Shown here piece after piece: positions 7,380 through 16,464 of a DNA stretch of 64,000 nucleotides. The notes under the pieces were generated by a model. It was given only the letters and a program-made list of their open reading frames with translations. It made no database searches and had not been told where the DNA came from. Every line of letters begins with the position of its first letter. The first letter of the stretch is position 1. Position numbers and translations under genes: made by a program. The stretch spans positions 1,328 to 65,327 of the forward strand of contig DHNW01000027.1 of the NCBI GenBank assembly GCA_002407675.1, read 5' to 3'. Source of the DNA: Ruminococcaceae bacterium UBA5406 (GTDB lineage Bacteria; Bacillota; Clostridia; Oscillospirales; Acutalibacteraceae).

Positions 7380-8843
7380 ATGAAAAAGTTTAAACAGTGT
7401 GTTTGCTGTGTGCTGGCCGCGGCAATTTTATTAACTACTGTTGGTTGCCATGGTGGAACAAAAACCACGATGGCTTCTAACAATGGACTGAATGAGAGTA
7501 AGGCACCGGGTGAAAAAGCAAAATTGACAGTGCTAATTTATGCCCAGGAACATGAAAAGAAGGCATACCAGAAACTGATCAATAAATTTCTAGCAGCAAA
7601 CAAGGACAAAGTCAGTAAAGTCGATTTTCAAGTGACCACGCAGGATGCTTATACACAAAAAATGACAGCTGCTTTTACTTCCAGAAAAGTACCAGATGTT
7701 TTTTATGTTGGCCCTGATGCCGTGAAAAATTATGTTGACAATAAGCGTATCATGCCTTTGGATGATATGATTACTAAGAACAAAAATATTAATTTGGATG
7801 ATATTTGGCCACAGATCATTAAGGCTTACCGTTATGACGAGAAAACCATAGGTAAAGGCAAATTGTATGCTTTGCCAAAGGATCTTTCGACTTTTGCGTA
7901 TGCCTATAATAAAGATCTCTTTGACAAAGCCCATTTGGCGTACCCGGATGCCAGTAAAACATATACGTGGGACGAATTTGTGAAAGTATGCCAAAAATTG
8001 ACAATAGATTCTAATGGAAAGACTGCGGATGAGGCTGGATTTAACCCGCAAAAAGCGAAGCAGTGGGGATGCGGTTTTGCTGATTCTTTTATGTTTACTC
8101 CGTTTGTCTATACCAATAATGCGACTTTTCTGAACAAGGATTATACAAAAGTCATCATTGACGGACAGAAAAATTTTGAAGACGCTCTCCAATATTACGT
8201 GGACTTGATCTTAAAATATCATGTTGCGCCGACCGTTCAGCAGGATTCCTCTTTAAACTACTATAAAAGATGGCTTGCCGGTCAAATTGCATTTTATGCT
8301 TGCGGCACATGGGATGTAGCGGCTTTCAACGACAAAAAAACCTTTCCGTATCATTGGGATTTGTGCGGATGGCCTGTAGGCAAGAGCGGTGTGTCCATGA
8401 CGTGGAACGCCAGTGTTGGTTTTGCTGTTTCAGCCTCCACAAAGTATCCGCAGGAAGCTTTGGATCTGATTTCATATTTGTCTGTTGATAAATCCGGTCA
8501 GGAGGATCTTTCCGGAGCGACAACAGGGCAATCCATGCAACTGCCAAATATTATGTCTTATGCAAAAGGCGAATATAAGGATCTGGTTAAATCTGGGAAA
8601 ATACCCTACGCTAAAAATATTGATATTATGTACAACTATATTGAAGGAACGCCAAAATACAAAGGCATTTTTACGGAAACAACTTATACATATAACAGCG
8701 ACTGGAGTGATGATTTCTTTTCGGCAATGCCAAATGTCAAGGAAGGCAAAATCAGTGTAAATGCGTTTTGTAAGCAAATTCAGCCCAAAATGCAAAAAGA
8801 TCTCGATAAAGCAATTCGGCTTCAAAAAAAGGCCCAGAGATAA
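7380..8843 (+). CDS. sugar ABC transporter substrate-binding lipoprotein (arabinan operon)
   Basis: A 487-residue family-1 extracellular solute-binding protein. The ATG at 7380 follows TAGGGGGGA; a 26-codon upstream extension in the same frame lacks a ribosome site and would bury the signal peptide. The n-region MKKFK, a hydrophobic core and the lipobox TVGC (Cys23) give a membrane-anchored lipoprotein. The mature part has typical sugar-binding features (FYVGPDAVKNYVDNKRIMPL, KWLAGQIAFYACGTWD-like segment). With the two permeases and the GH43/GH51 enzymes downstream, it probably binds arabinooligosaccharides (AraN-like role). The substrate is inferred from context. Confidence 0.87.
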   Translation: MKKFKQCVCCVLAAAILLTTVGCHGGTKTTMASNNGLNESKAPGEKAKLTVLIYAQEHEKKAYQKLINKFLAANKDKVSKVDFQVTTQDAYTQKMTAAFTSRKVPDVFYVGPDAVKNYVDNKRIMPLDDMITKNKNINLDDIWPQIIKAYRYDEKTIGKGKLYALPKDLSTFAYAYNKDLFDKAHLAYPDASKTYTWDEFVKVCQKLTIDSNGKTADEAGFNPQKAKQWGCGFADSFMFTPFVYTNNATFLNKDYTKVIIDGQKNFEDALQYYVDLILKYHVAPTVQQDSSLNYYKRWLAGQIAFYACGTWDVAAFNDKKTFPYHWDLCGWPVGKSGVSMTWNASVGFAVSASTKYPQEALDLISYLSVDKSGQEDLSGATTGQSMQLPNIMSYAKGEYKDLVKSGKIPYAKNIDIMYNYIEGTPKYKGIFTETTYTYNSDWSDDFFSAMPNVKEGKISVNAFCKQIQPKMQKDLDKAIRLQKKAQR

Positions 8844-8924
8844 AATGTAATAGAGTGGAATGATAGTTGCATGTTACAACTGTCATTCCATAAGTGTAAA
8901 TTACAGAGAAAGTGTGGAGTGAAT

Positions 8925-9851
8925 ATGCCAGCTGCTGCATCACAATTGCCGAGGAAAAAGCGGAAAATAGGGAAAATGGCTATGAAAGAAGAACGGACTG
9001 CATATTTATTTGTTCTGTGTCCCTGTATTGGTTTTCTAATTTTTACGCTCGGTCCGATTGTTTTTTCCGTCGTTGCAAGCTGTACTGATTGGACGGGGAT
9101 CAATGATCTGACTTTCAATCATTTTCAAAATTACATTGATCTTGTTTCTGACGAAGAATTTTGGAAATCATTAGCAAATACGGCGATTTACTTAATCGGA
9201 ATCCCGATTGGAATGTTCCTGGGCCTCATTCTTGCCATGGGGATGAATCGGCGAATACCCGGAGTTCGTGCAATGAGGACAATGTATTATATTCCCGTAA
9301 TTTCCTCGGTTGTGGCCATTTCAATTTTGTGGGCATGGATTTACAATTATGACTACGGCCCCCTGAATTTAATTATCAAAGCACTTACAGGCCAACACGG
9401 GCCGGCATGGCTGACCGACGAAGCCATGGTTAAGGTTGCTATGATCCTGTTTATGGTTTGGAATGGTCTGGGCGGTACAATTATTTTGGATCTTGCGGGA
9501 TTGCAGAATATACCCCGCGTCTATTATGAGGCGGCTGAAATTGATGGGGCCAACGGGTGGCAGAAATTCCGGTACATTACGCTTCCGCTCATTAGTCCGG
9601 TAAGCTTTTATATTTTAATTACCAGTTTGATTGGCGGCATGCAGGTCTTTGTTCAAGTCCAGGTTATGGTCCCTGACGGAGGAACAAATTATAGTGCTGC
9701 AACAGTTGTGTTCTACTTATTTCAGGAGTCCTTCAAGAGCGGTGCTATGGGTTATGGATGTGCAATAGCCTGGATCCTTGCGATTATTATTTTTATTTTG
9801 ACTTTTGTAAACTTTAAATTTCAGGACAAATGGGTCAACACTATGGATTAA
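8925..9851 (+). CDS. sugar ABC transporter permease, MalF type
   Basis: A 308-residue inner-membrane permease with six predicted membrane segments, the first near FVLCPCIGFLIFTLGPIV. The conserved cytoplasmic EAA loop is EAAEIDGANGWQKFRYITLP, which contacts the ATPase. The ATG at 8925 follows GTGGAGTG; the earlier ATG at 8871 lacks a ribosome site. It pairs with the MalG-type permease downstream. No ATPase gene is in the operon. Confidence 0.88.
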   Translation: MPAAASQLPRKKRKIGKMAMKEERTAYLFVLCPCIGFLIFTLGPIVFSVVASCTDWTGINDLTFNHFQNYIDLVSDEEFWKSLANTAIYLIGIPIGMFLGLILAMGMNRRIPGVRAMRTMYYIPVISSVVAISILWAWIYNYDYGPLNLIIKALTGQHGPAWLTDEAMVKVAMILFMVWNGLGGTIILDLAGLQNIPRVYYEAAEIDGANGWQKFRYITLPLISPVSFYILITSLIGGMQVFVQVQVMVPDGGTNYSAATVVFYLFQESFKSGAMGYGCAIAWILAIIIFILTFVNFKFQDKWVNTMD

Positions 9852-9865
9852 GGAGGAAAGCATTT

Positions 9866-10744
9866 ATGACGGCTACCATTGAAAAGAGCGGTTCACAGGG
9901 AGGTGTGATGAGCAGGCAAAGCAAAGTCGCAAATATTGTTATAACAATTCTCCTTTGGTTTGGCGCAATCTTAATGGTCTTTCCTCTTTTCTATATGGTC
10001 ATGATGTCTTTCATGACGAAAAATCAAATTCTGTCGGCCTATTTCTCAATAATTCCGTATCCTTGGGTGTTTGGAAAATATCAGGAAGTAATGCAGAAGG
10101 GCGAGTTTATTTCCGGCATTGTCAACAGTTTTTCGGTTGCCATACCTGTTTTGCTGTTTGGCGGGTTTACTTCAACATTGGCGACTTTTGCGTTTTCCCA
10201 CATGAGGTTCCGTGGGAAAAATCTCATTTTCATGATCCTGCTGTCGGCGATCATGATGCCGTTTGCAGCAGTAATGATTCCTCAATATGCACTTTTTTCT
10301 AATCTAGGTTGGACAAACACGCTGGCACCTCTGATTATTCCTGGGTGTTTCGGAAATATAGGGATGATCTTTTTCCTTGTGCAAAATAAGGGCGCTGTTC
10401 CAAACTCTTTGGTTGAAGCAGCTAAGATAGACGGCTGCGGGTATTTTCGGATCTACTGGAAAATATTTCTTCCTTTAATGAAAGGGGCAGTTGCCACTCA
10501 GCTAATTCTATGGTTTATGGGAATTTGGAATGATTACCTTGCCCCGACGATTTTCTTGCAGAATGAAAATACCTGGACCTTACAGGTCGTAATTAATTCT
10601 TTCAATTCTTATTATTCCATTCAAAGCGATTACGCACTTATTATGGCAGCCTCTGTGATTGCTCTGGCGCCGCCGATTATCTTATTCTTTGTTTTCCAAA
10701 AATACATTATTGAATCCATTGCCATCAGCGGCGTTAAAGGGTGA
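9866..10744 (+). CDS. sugar ABC transporter permease, MalG type
   Basis: A 292-residue permease with six predicted membrane segments and the EAA loop EAAKIDGCGYFRIYWKIFLP. The ATG at 9866 is 8 nt after AAGGAGGAAAG and replaces an upstream in-frame start inside the preceding gene. It forms the membrane channel with the upstream MalF-type permease (AraP/AraQ-like pair) and overlaps the GH43 gene start. Confidence 0.88.
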   Translation: MTATIEKSGSQGGVMSRQSKVANIVITILLWFGAILMVFPLFYMVMMSFMTKNQILSAYFSIIPYPWVFGKYQEVMQKGEFISGIVNSFSVAIPVLLFGGFTSTLATFAFSHMRFRGKNLIFMILLSAIMMPFAAVMIPQYALFSNLGWTNTLAPLIIPGCFGNIGMIFFLVQNKGAVPNSLVEAAKIDGCGYFRIYWKIFLPLMKGAVATQLILWFMGIWNDYLAPTIFLQNENTWTLQVVINSFNSYYSIQSDYALIMAASVIALAPPIILFFVFQKYIIESIAISGVKG

Positions 10745-12333
10745 TGATAGAAATGAAAGAAAGGAGGAAGAATAGCTTTTTGAAGAAAATTTCCTGTTTA
10801 GTACTCGCTGCGATGATGATGGAGCCAGTGTCTGCCTGCCGCTCTAAGCAAGCTGCAAACAGAACCGATTTTTCGCAGTTATCCATGCCCAAAGGACTGG
10901 ATTTTCAATTTAACACAACCAGTTTTGAAAAGAATGGTGCCGTTGGATCGCATGACCCATGTTTGATCCGTGATCCAAAAAGCAAAATGTATTATTCTTA
11001 TTCAACGGATAATTCTGTCGATAAGAATCATCCTGGAATCGGAATCCAAATTCGAAAATCGTCGGATTTGCAGCACTGGACTTATGTGGGAATTGCTTTA
11101 TCAGAAAAGGCAATTGCGCAGGCTCAGGACAATGGAGAGGGAAATTCGATTACAGAAACATTTTGGGCTCCCGATGTCGAATATGTAGATGGTGAATTCC
11201 GTATGTATTACGCCGCGACAAAAGCCTTTGGAAGCAATGAGTCACGTATTTGGCTTGCTGTTTCTAAAAAACCTGAAGGACCGTTTGGGAATAAAGGCAT
11301 TATTGTAAGCAGTTGGCCGGATGGCATCAATCCCGAAGCGGATGTTCCCAATGCGATTGACCCATATGTCATCCGTACGCCGGAAGGAAAGACTTACCTT
11401 TCTTACGGGTCGTATTTTGCTGGAATTTATCTGAAAGAACTGCGGTCGAATGGTTTTGCAGTGAATCAAAACCGTTTGTCGAAAGACTACTTTGGCATTT
11501 GTATTGCAAAAAAGGGAGACGGCAGTCTGGACGGCCCGGAAGGCTCTTCTTTACTGTACAATAAGTCTGAAGGATATTATTATCTATTTCTTTCCTATGG
11601 CTGGCTGGGGGATACTTACGATATCCGCGTGGGGCGTAGCAAAAAGATAACGGGACCGTACGTTGACGATAGGGATCGTTCCATGACAGCTTCTGTTCCT
11701 GGCATAACAACAGGGACCAAGCTGGCGTGCAGCTATCAGTTCCATGCCAGCAAGCCAGGCGGAAAACAAAACAACCCCAATTCTCTGTGGTCATGGGGTG
11801 GTTTCCGCGCTCCGGGCGGAGGGGTTCCTTTTTCCAGCGGCGGTCAGTATTTCTTTGCCCATCATATCCGGGACGGAGCGTCCATTAACCATACGGAATC
11901 GGGCGGACAATCCAACTATTTCATGCATTATCTTATGATTCGAAAAATGTATTTTGTGAATGGGTGGCCTGTCTTGTCACCAGAACCTTATGCCGGAGAA
12001 ATAGATGAAACAATTCAGTCAAATTATTTGCCGGGACAATGGGAAGCAATTCTGTTTGCGGATGATAACAACGACCCAAAAATGTCCCAGACCCTTGATC
12101 TTGGAACTCTTACTCCAAATGGCAAAGGAACTTTAAAGTTGGCAGATAAAAAGGGCAGCTGGAGCTATCAGAGCAAGACAAACATACTGACTCTGCAAAT
12201 ACAGTCTCCTGAACCCGTTACGATCCGGGCAAAAGTAAGCACGTGCTGGGATTTGGAAAACTCGCGTGCAACCATCTGTTTTACCGGACTGACCAGCACC
12301 GGGACAGCAGTTTGGGGGAAATGTATCAACTAG
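10741..12333 (+). CDS. GH43 arabinan-degrading lipoprotein
   Basis: A family 43 glycosidase of up to 530 residues, probably an endo-1,5-alpha-L-arabinanase or exo-arabinosidase on the cell surface. The five-bladed propeller carries the three catalytic acids: base D72 in SHDPCLIRDP, pKa-modulating D207 in AIDPYVI and acid E267 in DGPEGSS. WSWGGFRAPGGGVPF and a C-terminal beta domain follow. The hydrophobic leader ends in PVSAC, a likely lipobox. Start is uncertain: GTG 10741, ATG 10744, or TTG 10780 after AAGGAGG at 10761-10767. In the operon it would cut arabinan outside before import. Confidence 0.85.
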   Translation: MMIEMKERRKNSFLKKISCLVLAAMMMEPVSACRSKQAANRTDFSQLSMPKGLDFQFNTTSFEKNGAVGSHDPCLIRDPKSKMYYSYSTDNSVDKNHPGIGIQIRKSSDLQHWTYVGIALSEKAIAQAQDNGEGNSITETFWAPDVEYVDGEFRMYYAATKAFGSNESRIWLAVSKKPEGPFGNKGIIVSSWPDGINPEADVPNAIDPYVIRTPEGKTYLSYGSYFAGIYLKELRSNGFAVNQNRLSKDYFGICIAKKGDGSLDGPEGSSLLYNKSEGYYYLFLSYGWLGDTYDIRVGRSKKITGPYVDDRDRSMTASVPGITTGTKLACSYQFHASKPGGKQNNPNSLWSWGGFRAPGGGVPFSSGGQYFFAHHIRDGASINHTESGGQSNYFMHYLMIRKMYFVNGWPVLSPEPYAGEIDETIQSNYLPGQWEAILFADDNNDPKMSQTLDLGTLTPNGKGTLKLADKKGSWSYQSKTNILTLQIQSPEPVTIRAKVSTCWDLENSRATICFTGLTSTGTAVWGKCIN

Positions 12334-12370
12334 ATACAAATATTATTTCTTGAAGTGTAGGTGCAATAAC

Positions 12371-13876
12371 ATGAAAACCGCAGAAATGCATATTGAAAAA
12401 GACTTTGAAATTTCCCGGACGGATGACCGGCTTTTCAGTTCCTTCCTGGAACATCTGGGCCGTGCCATTTACAGTGGAATTTATGAACCAGGCCATCCGG
12501 AGGCCGATGAAAACGGATTTCGCAAAGATGTCCTTGCACTTGTCCGTGAACTGCATGTGGATTCAGTGCGTTATCCAGGGGGGAATTTTTTGTCCGGATA
12601 TGACTGGAAGGACGGAATTGGCCCCAAGGAGCAGCGCCCCCGCAGGCTGGATCTTGCGTGGAAGACGATAGAAAGCAACCAGTTTGGTATCGATGAATTC
12701 TACGACTGGAGCTGCAAGGCCGGAACAAAAATTATGGCGGGCGTTAATATGGGAACTGGCACGCCGAAGGAAGCAGGCCAGCTTGTCGAATACTGCAATT
12801 TTCCCGGCGGGACTTACTGGAGCGATCTGCGTGCAAAAAACGGGCACAAAGATCCCATGCGCATTAAGCTCTGGTGTATTGGCAATGAGATGGATGGAAA
12901 GTGGCAGATCTGCCACTTGAATGCCGATGATTACGGCAAAAAGGCGCGCGAGACTGCCAAAATTATGAAGTGGGTCGATCCCGGCATTGAGCTTGTCGTC
13001 TGCGGAAGCGCAGGCCGCGATATGCCGACTTTTCCGGAATGGGATCGCAAAGTCATGGAATATACGTATGATAACGCCGATTACCTTTCAATGCACCGCT
13101 ACTATGAAAATCACGGAAATAACCTTGACTTTCTTGCTTCATTTGTGGACATGGATCAGTTTATACGTACACTGATTGCCACAGCAGATTACGTAAAAGC
13201 CGAAAAACGCGGAAAAAAGGACTTCAATTTTTCGTTTGACGAATGGAATGTTTGGTACCAAAGTCAGGATAAACCCCATGGCTGGATGGAAACGCCGCCG
13301 ATTCTTGAGGATCATTACTCGCTGCTGGATGCATTGGTGTTTGCCGGTCTCGGTATGACATTGATCAATCACGCCGACCGCGTTAAAATTGCATGCCTTG
13401 CCCAACTTGTAAACGTGATAGCTCCAATCCTTACCCAAAAAGGCGGCCAAGCGATCCGACAGACAATTTTTTACCCATTCCGTTGTCTTTCCGAGTATGG
13501 CAGAGGGATGGTTCTCCAGCCTGTGGTGCGGACTCCGAAGGTGGAGACAAAATACGGCGAAACTCCTCTCCTTTACACAAGCGTTGTCCGTGGAGACGAG
13601 GAAACTGTGACGGTGTTTTGCCTGAATATCGGCGAGGAGGAAATGAAAACGGATTTGAACCTTGCTTCTTTCGGCAAATTGGCCATGACAGAGCATCTCT
13701 GCCTGGACGGCAGCGATTTGAATGCAAAAAATACTTTTGAGAATCCGAATCGAGTTGTGCCGCGCGAAATAGAACAGGTCAAAGGTGCTTTCAGTAAGTG
13801 CAGCGTAATGTTGCCAAAACAGTCGTGGAACATGCTCCGCTTTCGGACTCTGAAATCCGGTCAATCGGGGAAATAA
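12371..13876 (+). CDS. abfA: GH51 alpha-L-arabinofuranosidase, cytoplasmic
   Basis: A 501-residue family 51 enzyme that releases L-arabinose from arabinooligosaccharides. RYPGGNFLSGYDWKDGIGP is the family signature. The acid/base is E173 in CIGNEMDG and the nucleophile is E291 in FDEWNVW. A C-terminal beta domain follows. There is no signal peptide, so it acts on imported oligosaccharides. The ATG at 12371 gives a normal family N-terminus; the ribosome site (GTAGGTG) is weak. It closes the arabinan operon, 37 nt after GH43. Downstream arabinose isomerase, kinase and epimerase genes are not in the window. Confidence 0.93.
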   Translation: MKTAEMHIEKDFEISRTDDRLFSSFLEHLGRAIYSGIYEPGHPEADENGFRKDVLALVRELHVDSVRYPGGNFLSGYDWKDGIGPKEQRPRRLDLAWKTIESNQFGIDEFYDWSCKAGTKIMAGVNMGTGTPKEAGQLVEYCNFPGGTYWSDLRAKNGHKDPMRIKLWCIGNEMDGKWQICHLNADDYGKKARETAKIMKWVDPGIELVVCGSAGRDMPTFPEWDRKVMEYTYDNADYLSMHRYYENHGNNLDFLASFVDMDQFIRTLIATADYVKAEKRGKKDFNFSFDEWNVWYQSQDKPHGWMETPPILEDHYSLLDALVFAGLGMTLINHADRVKIACLAQLVNVIAPILTQKGGQAIRQTIFYPFRCLSEYGRGMVLQPVVRTPKVETKYGETPLLYTSVVRGDEETVTVFCLNIGEEEMKTDLNLASFGKLAMTEHLCLDGSDLNAKNTFENPNRVVPREIEQVKGAFSKCSVMLPKQSWNMLRFRTLKSGQSGK

Positions 13877-13926
13877 TCCGTGTCCTTAGAGCAGTTCCGG
13901 TAAGTGTGAGACGGCGTCTTTTCTGC

Positions 13927-13955
13927 TTGACAGACATTAAGAGATACGGTATAGT
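13927..13955 (+). promoter_or_regulatory. sigma-A promoter of the nitroreductase-M42 pair
   Basis: TTGACA (13927-13932) and TATAGT (13950-13955) with a 17-nt spacer. Transcription would begin near 13962, about 90 nt before the nitroreductase start. Confidence 0.7.
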
Positions 13956-14049
13956 AATTTCATAATAAATACCCATCCATGGGCTTTGAATGGGAAACGG
14001 CATATTTTCCGGAGCGCCGGTCTTTTGCCTTATAAGGGAGCGATTGGAT

Positions 14050-14607
14050 ATGATAGAGGATTTAATCAAAAAAAACCGGTCGTACCGTCGGTTCTATCAA
14101 AGTGAACCGGTAAGTATAGAGACACTGCGGGGGCTGGTGAATCTTACACGTTTCTGCGCGTCCGGATCCAACCTTCAGCCGCTGCGCTACAAGCTTGTCA
14201 ATGATCCGGCCGGCTGCGCAGATGTTTACAGAACCCTTGGCTGGGCTGGCTTTTTGAAAGACTGGGGCGGCCCGGCGGAAGGTGAACGTCCGTCCGCATA
14301 TATTGTTGTGGCATATGACCCGGCGTTAAACAAGAACCCCGCGGCCGACGCAGGCATTGCCGCGCAGACGATCCTGCTCGGTGCCACAGAACAGGGGCTG
14401 GGGGGCTGCATGCTTGGGAATGTGAAACGCAGTGCACTGAAAGCATCTCTGCACATTCCGTATGAGATTTCCCTGGTCATCGCACTGGGAAAGCCGAAAG
14501 AGAAGGTCGTACTGGAGAAAATGAAGAACGGTGACGTGAAATACTGGCGGGATGAGGCCGAAGTGCATCATGTGCCGAAACGCGCGCTGGATGATATTCT
14601 GCTGTAG
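14050..14607 (+). CDS. nitroreductase family protein
   Basis: A 185-residue FMN-dependent oxidoreductase fold. The N-terminal KKNRSYRRFYQSEPVS and the later GIAAQTILLGATEQGLGGCML are family hallmarks (flavin phosphate binding and dimer interface). The ATG at 14050 follows AAGGGAG; 20 upstream codons in frame are not supported. It would reduce nitro or quinone-like compounds with NAD(P)H, but the natural substrate of such enzymes is rarely known. It is followed 29 nt later by an M42 peptidase. Confidence 0.88.
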   Translation: MIEDLIKKNRSYRRFYQSEPVSIETLRGLVNLTRFCASGSNLQPLRYKLVNDPAGCADVYRTLGWAGFLKDWGGPAEGERPSAYIVVAYDPALNKNPAADAGIAAQTILLGATEQGLGGCMLGNVKRSALKASLHIPYEISLVIALGKPKEKVVLEKMKNGDVKYWRDEAEVHHVPKRALDDILL

Positions 14608-14636
14608 AATGGAAAAAAGCATTGAGAAGGTAAAAC

Positions 14637-15665
14637 ATGAAATACATTTTAGATCAACTGAAAAACCTTACAGCCATTGACAGCCCCAGCGGCTTCACCC
14701 GGGACGCAGCCCAATATACAATGGAACAGTTTCAAAAGCTGGGCTACCATCCAAGCCTTACCAACAAAGGCTGCGTAGTGTGCGAACTGGGTGGGGAAGG
14801 CCGCCCGCTGATTTTCTCGGCGCATATCGACACACTGGGCGGGATGGTGGCAGAAGTCAAGCCCAATGGTCGGCTGCGCATCACCAACATCGGCGGCCTG
14901 AATGCAAATAACTGCGAAGCCGAAACCTGCCGAATTCGCACCCGCACCGGGAAAGTCTTTGACGGGACCCTCCAGATGAACGATCCGTCCGTCCATGTCA
15001 ACGGCGATTATTCCAAGCAGAACCGGACGTTCGAGGGCATGGAAGTTGTAGTGGATGAAAATGTAAAGGGAAAAAAGGATACCGAAGCGCTGGAAATCCG
15101 CAACGGCGATTTTGTCTGTTTTGATCCGCGCACAAAGGTGACCCGGAGCGGGTATATTAAGAGCCGTTTTCTGGATGACAAACTGTCCGTTGCAATCCTT
15201 TTGGGCCTTGCCAAAGAAATCCGGCAAAAAGAGCTTCCGCTTGCCCGGAAAGTATATGTGTTTATCACTGACTATGAGGAAGTGGGCCATGGGGCCAGCG
15301 GAGGGCTTCCGGCAGACGCGGGGGAAATCGTCAGTGTGGATATGGGATGCGTTGGAGACGGCCTGGCCTGCGACGAACATAAGGTCAGCATCTGCGCAAA
15401 AGATTCCGAAGGGCCGTATGATTATGAAGTGACCACCGGCCTGATCCGGTGCGCGGAAGAGGCGGGGCTGGACTTTGCCGTGGACGTATACCCCCACTAT
15501 GGTTCCGACGCAGACGCAGCGCTGGCCGCGGGCAATGACTTTAAGCACGGGCTGATCGGTGCGGGCGTTTATGCTTCCCACGGTTATGAGCGGGCCCACA
15601 CAGACGGTGTAAACAATACGCTGAAGCTGCTGGAGCGTTACATTGTTTCTTCCCATAAGGCGTGA
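14637..15665 (+). CDS. M42 family metallo-aminopeptidase
   Basis: A 342-residue two-metal aminopeptidase of the M42 (FrvX/PepA-like) family. The metal and catalytic residues are visible: HID in FSAHIDTLGG, the bridging Asp in SRFLDDKLS, EE in DYEEVGHGAS, the Asp in HYGSDADA and the final His in SHGYERAHTDG. It acts in the cytoplasm, usually as a dodecameric shell trimming short peptides. An AAGGTAAAAC ribosome site precedes the ATG. It shares the nitroreductase promoter and ends at the terminator 15680-15728. Confidence 0.9.
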   Translation: MKYILDQLKNLTAIDSPSGFTRDAAQYTMEQFQKLGYHPSLTNKGCVVCELGGEGRPLIFSAHIDTLGGMVAEVKPNGRLRITNIGGLNANNCEAETCRIRTRTGKVFDGTLQMNDPSVHVNGDYSKQNRTFEGMEVVVDENVKGKKDTEALEIRNGDFVCFDPRTKVTRSGYIKSRFLDDKLSVAILLGLAKEIRQKELPLARKVYVFITDYEEVGHGASGGLPADAGEIVSVDMGCVGDGLACDEHKVSICAKDSEGPYDYEVTTGLIRCAEEAGLDFAVDVYPHYGSDADAALAAGNDFKHGLIGAGVYASHGYERAHTDGVNNTLKLLERYIVSSHKA

Positions 15666-15679
15666 GGGAAATCAAATCG

Positions 15680-15728
15680 AAAAGCCGGAGCGGCTGGTCC
15701 CCAGGGGGTCAGTTGCTCCGGCTTTTTC
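15680..15728. terminator. terminator between convergent genes
   Basis: AAAAGCCGGAGC and GCTCCGGCTTTTT form a 12-bp GC-rich stem followed by T on the plus strand, after the M42 gene. The flanking A-rich side means it may also serve the convergent DUF4489-like gene. Confidence 0.8.
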
Positions 15729-15783
15729 CGGGCCCTTTTACAGCGGTTTTTTCCGGGTAGTTCAATCAGGCAAGTCTTTCAAA

Positions 15784-16293
15784 TCAGGTTTTGCCTACTG
15801 CGATAGCCGAGACGGTCCCGCTGACAATCGTCCCTGCCTGGGCCAGCGTAGCATTGGAAATTTCTACGGTGTAGGTTGCGCAGTCACAGCATTCTCCGCA
15901 GTCACAGACCTGGAATGCAAAAGTTTCACTGTTGAGAACGTCAACAAGAGAACTGAAATTGTAGCTCCCTCCAATGGACTGCGAAGCCCCGTTGCATGAC
16001 TTTCTCAGCCGAAAAGAGATATTGGGAAGCGCCCCAGCCGGTATTGTGACCAGCCCGATAAACGTAATTAAGACGCTGGGGTTTTTAAGCCCTTTCATAT
16101 TCAGGGTGACACTGGCGACGGAATAAGGGTTGATAATGCTTGCACCCGCCAGATCCAGCATTGGAAGCGGGCCGGCAGAACCTGATCCACAGCTGAGAAC
16201 AACTCCGGGGCAGCGGCCGACCGGGCAGCCTGCATTGCTGCGGCAGGCCAGCGTATTCTGCGCAGTGTATAAATTAGTGGGATAACTATCCAT
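15784..16293 (-). CDS. DUF4489-like cysteine-rich protein
   Basis: A 169-residue protein of unknown function. The ATG at 16293 follows AGAGGAGCG; 26 further upstream codons in frame are discarded for lack of a ribosome site. There is no signal peptide. A Cys-rich N-terminus (LACRSNAGCPVGRC) leads into VVLSCGSGSAGPLPM. A beta-rich body follows, ending with a Cys cluster VCDCGECCDCATYTVEI. This pattern (LxCG...PLP start and CDC...CCTYTVE end) is what I know from DUF4489 proteins of clostridia, often discussed as surface or spore-associated. The family call is from memory of the pattern, and function is unknown. Confidence 0.6.
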   Translation of the reverse strand: MDSYPTNLYTAQNTLACRSNAGCPVGRCPGVVLSCGSGSAGPLPMLDLAGASIINPYSVASVTLNMKGLKNPSVLITFIGLVTIPAGALPNISFRLRKSCNGASQSIGGSYNFSSLVDVLNSETFAFQVCDCGECCDCATYTVEISNATLAQAGTIVSGTVSAIAVGKT

Positions 16294-16406
16294 AATTACG
16301 CTCCTCTTGCAACAAGAATTTTTTTCATCTTGTTTGGTACATACTATGCACAGATCCTGCCGATGGTTCATAGCCGCACCGTGCGGAAGCGGCCCCCAAA
16401 TAAGCT

Positions 16407-16449
16407 GAACCGGCCGCCCGGACCAATTGTCTGTCCGGGCGGCCGGTTC
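16407..16449 (-). terminator. terminator of the RpiR regulator gene
   Basis: GAACCGGCCGCCCGGAC and GTCCGGGCGGCCGGTTC form a perfect 17-bp stem, 16 nt past the stop of the minus-strand RpiR gene. A moderate T stretch (CTTATTT) follows on the minus strand and TTCTTTT on the plus. Confidence 0.8.
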
Positions 16450-16464
16450 TTTTCAGTCATTTTT

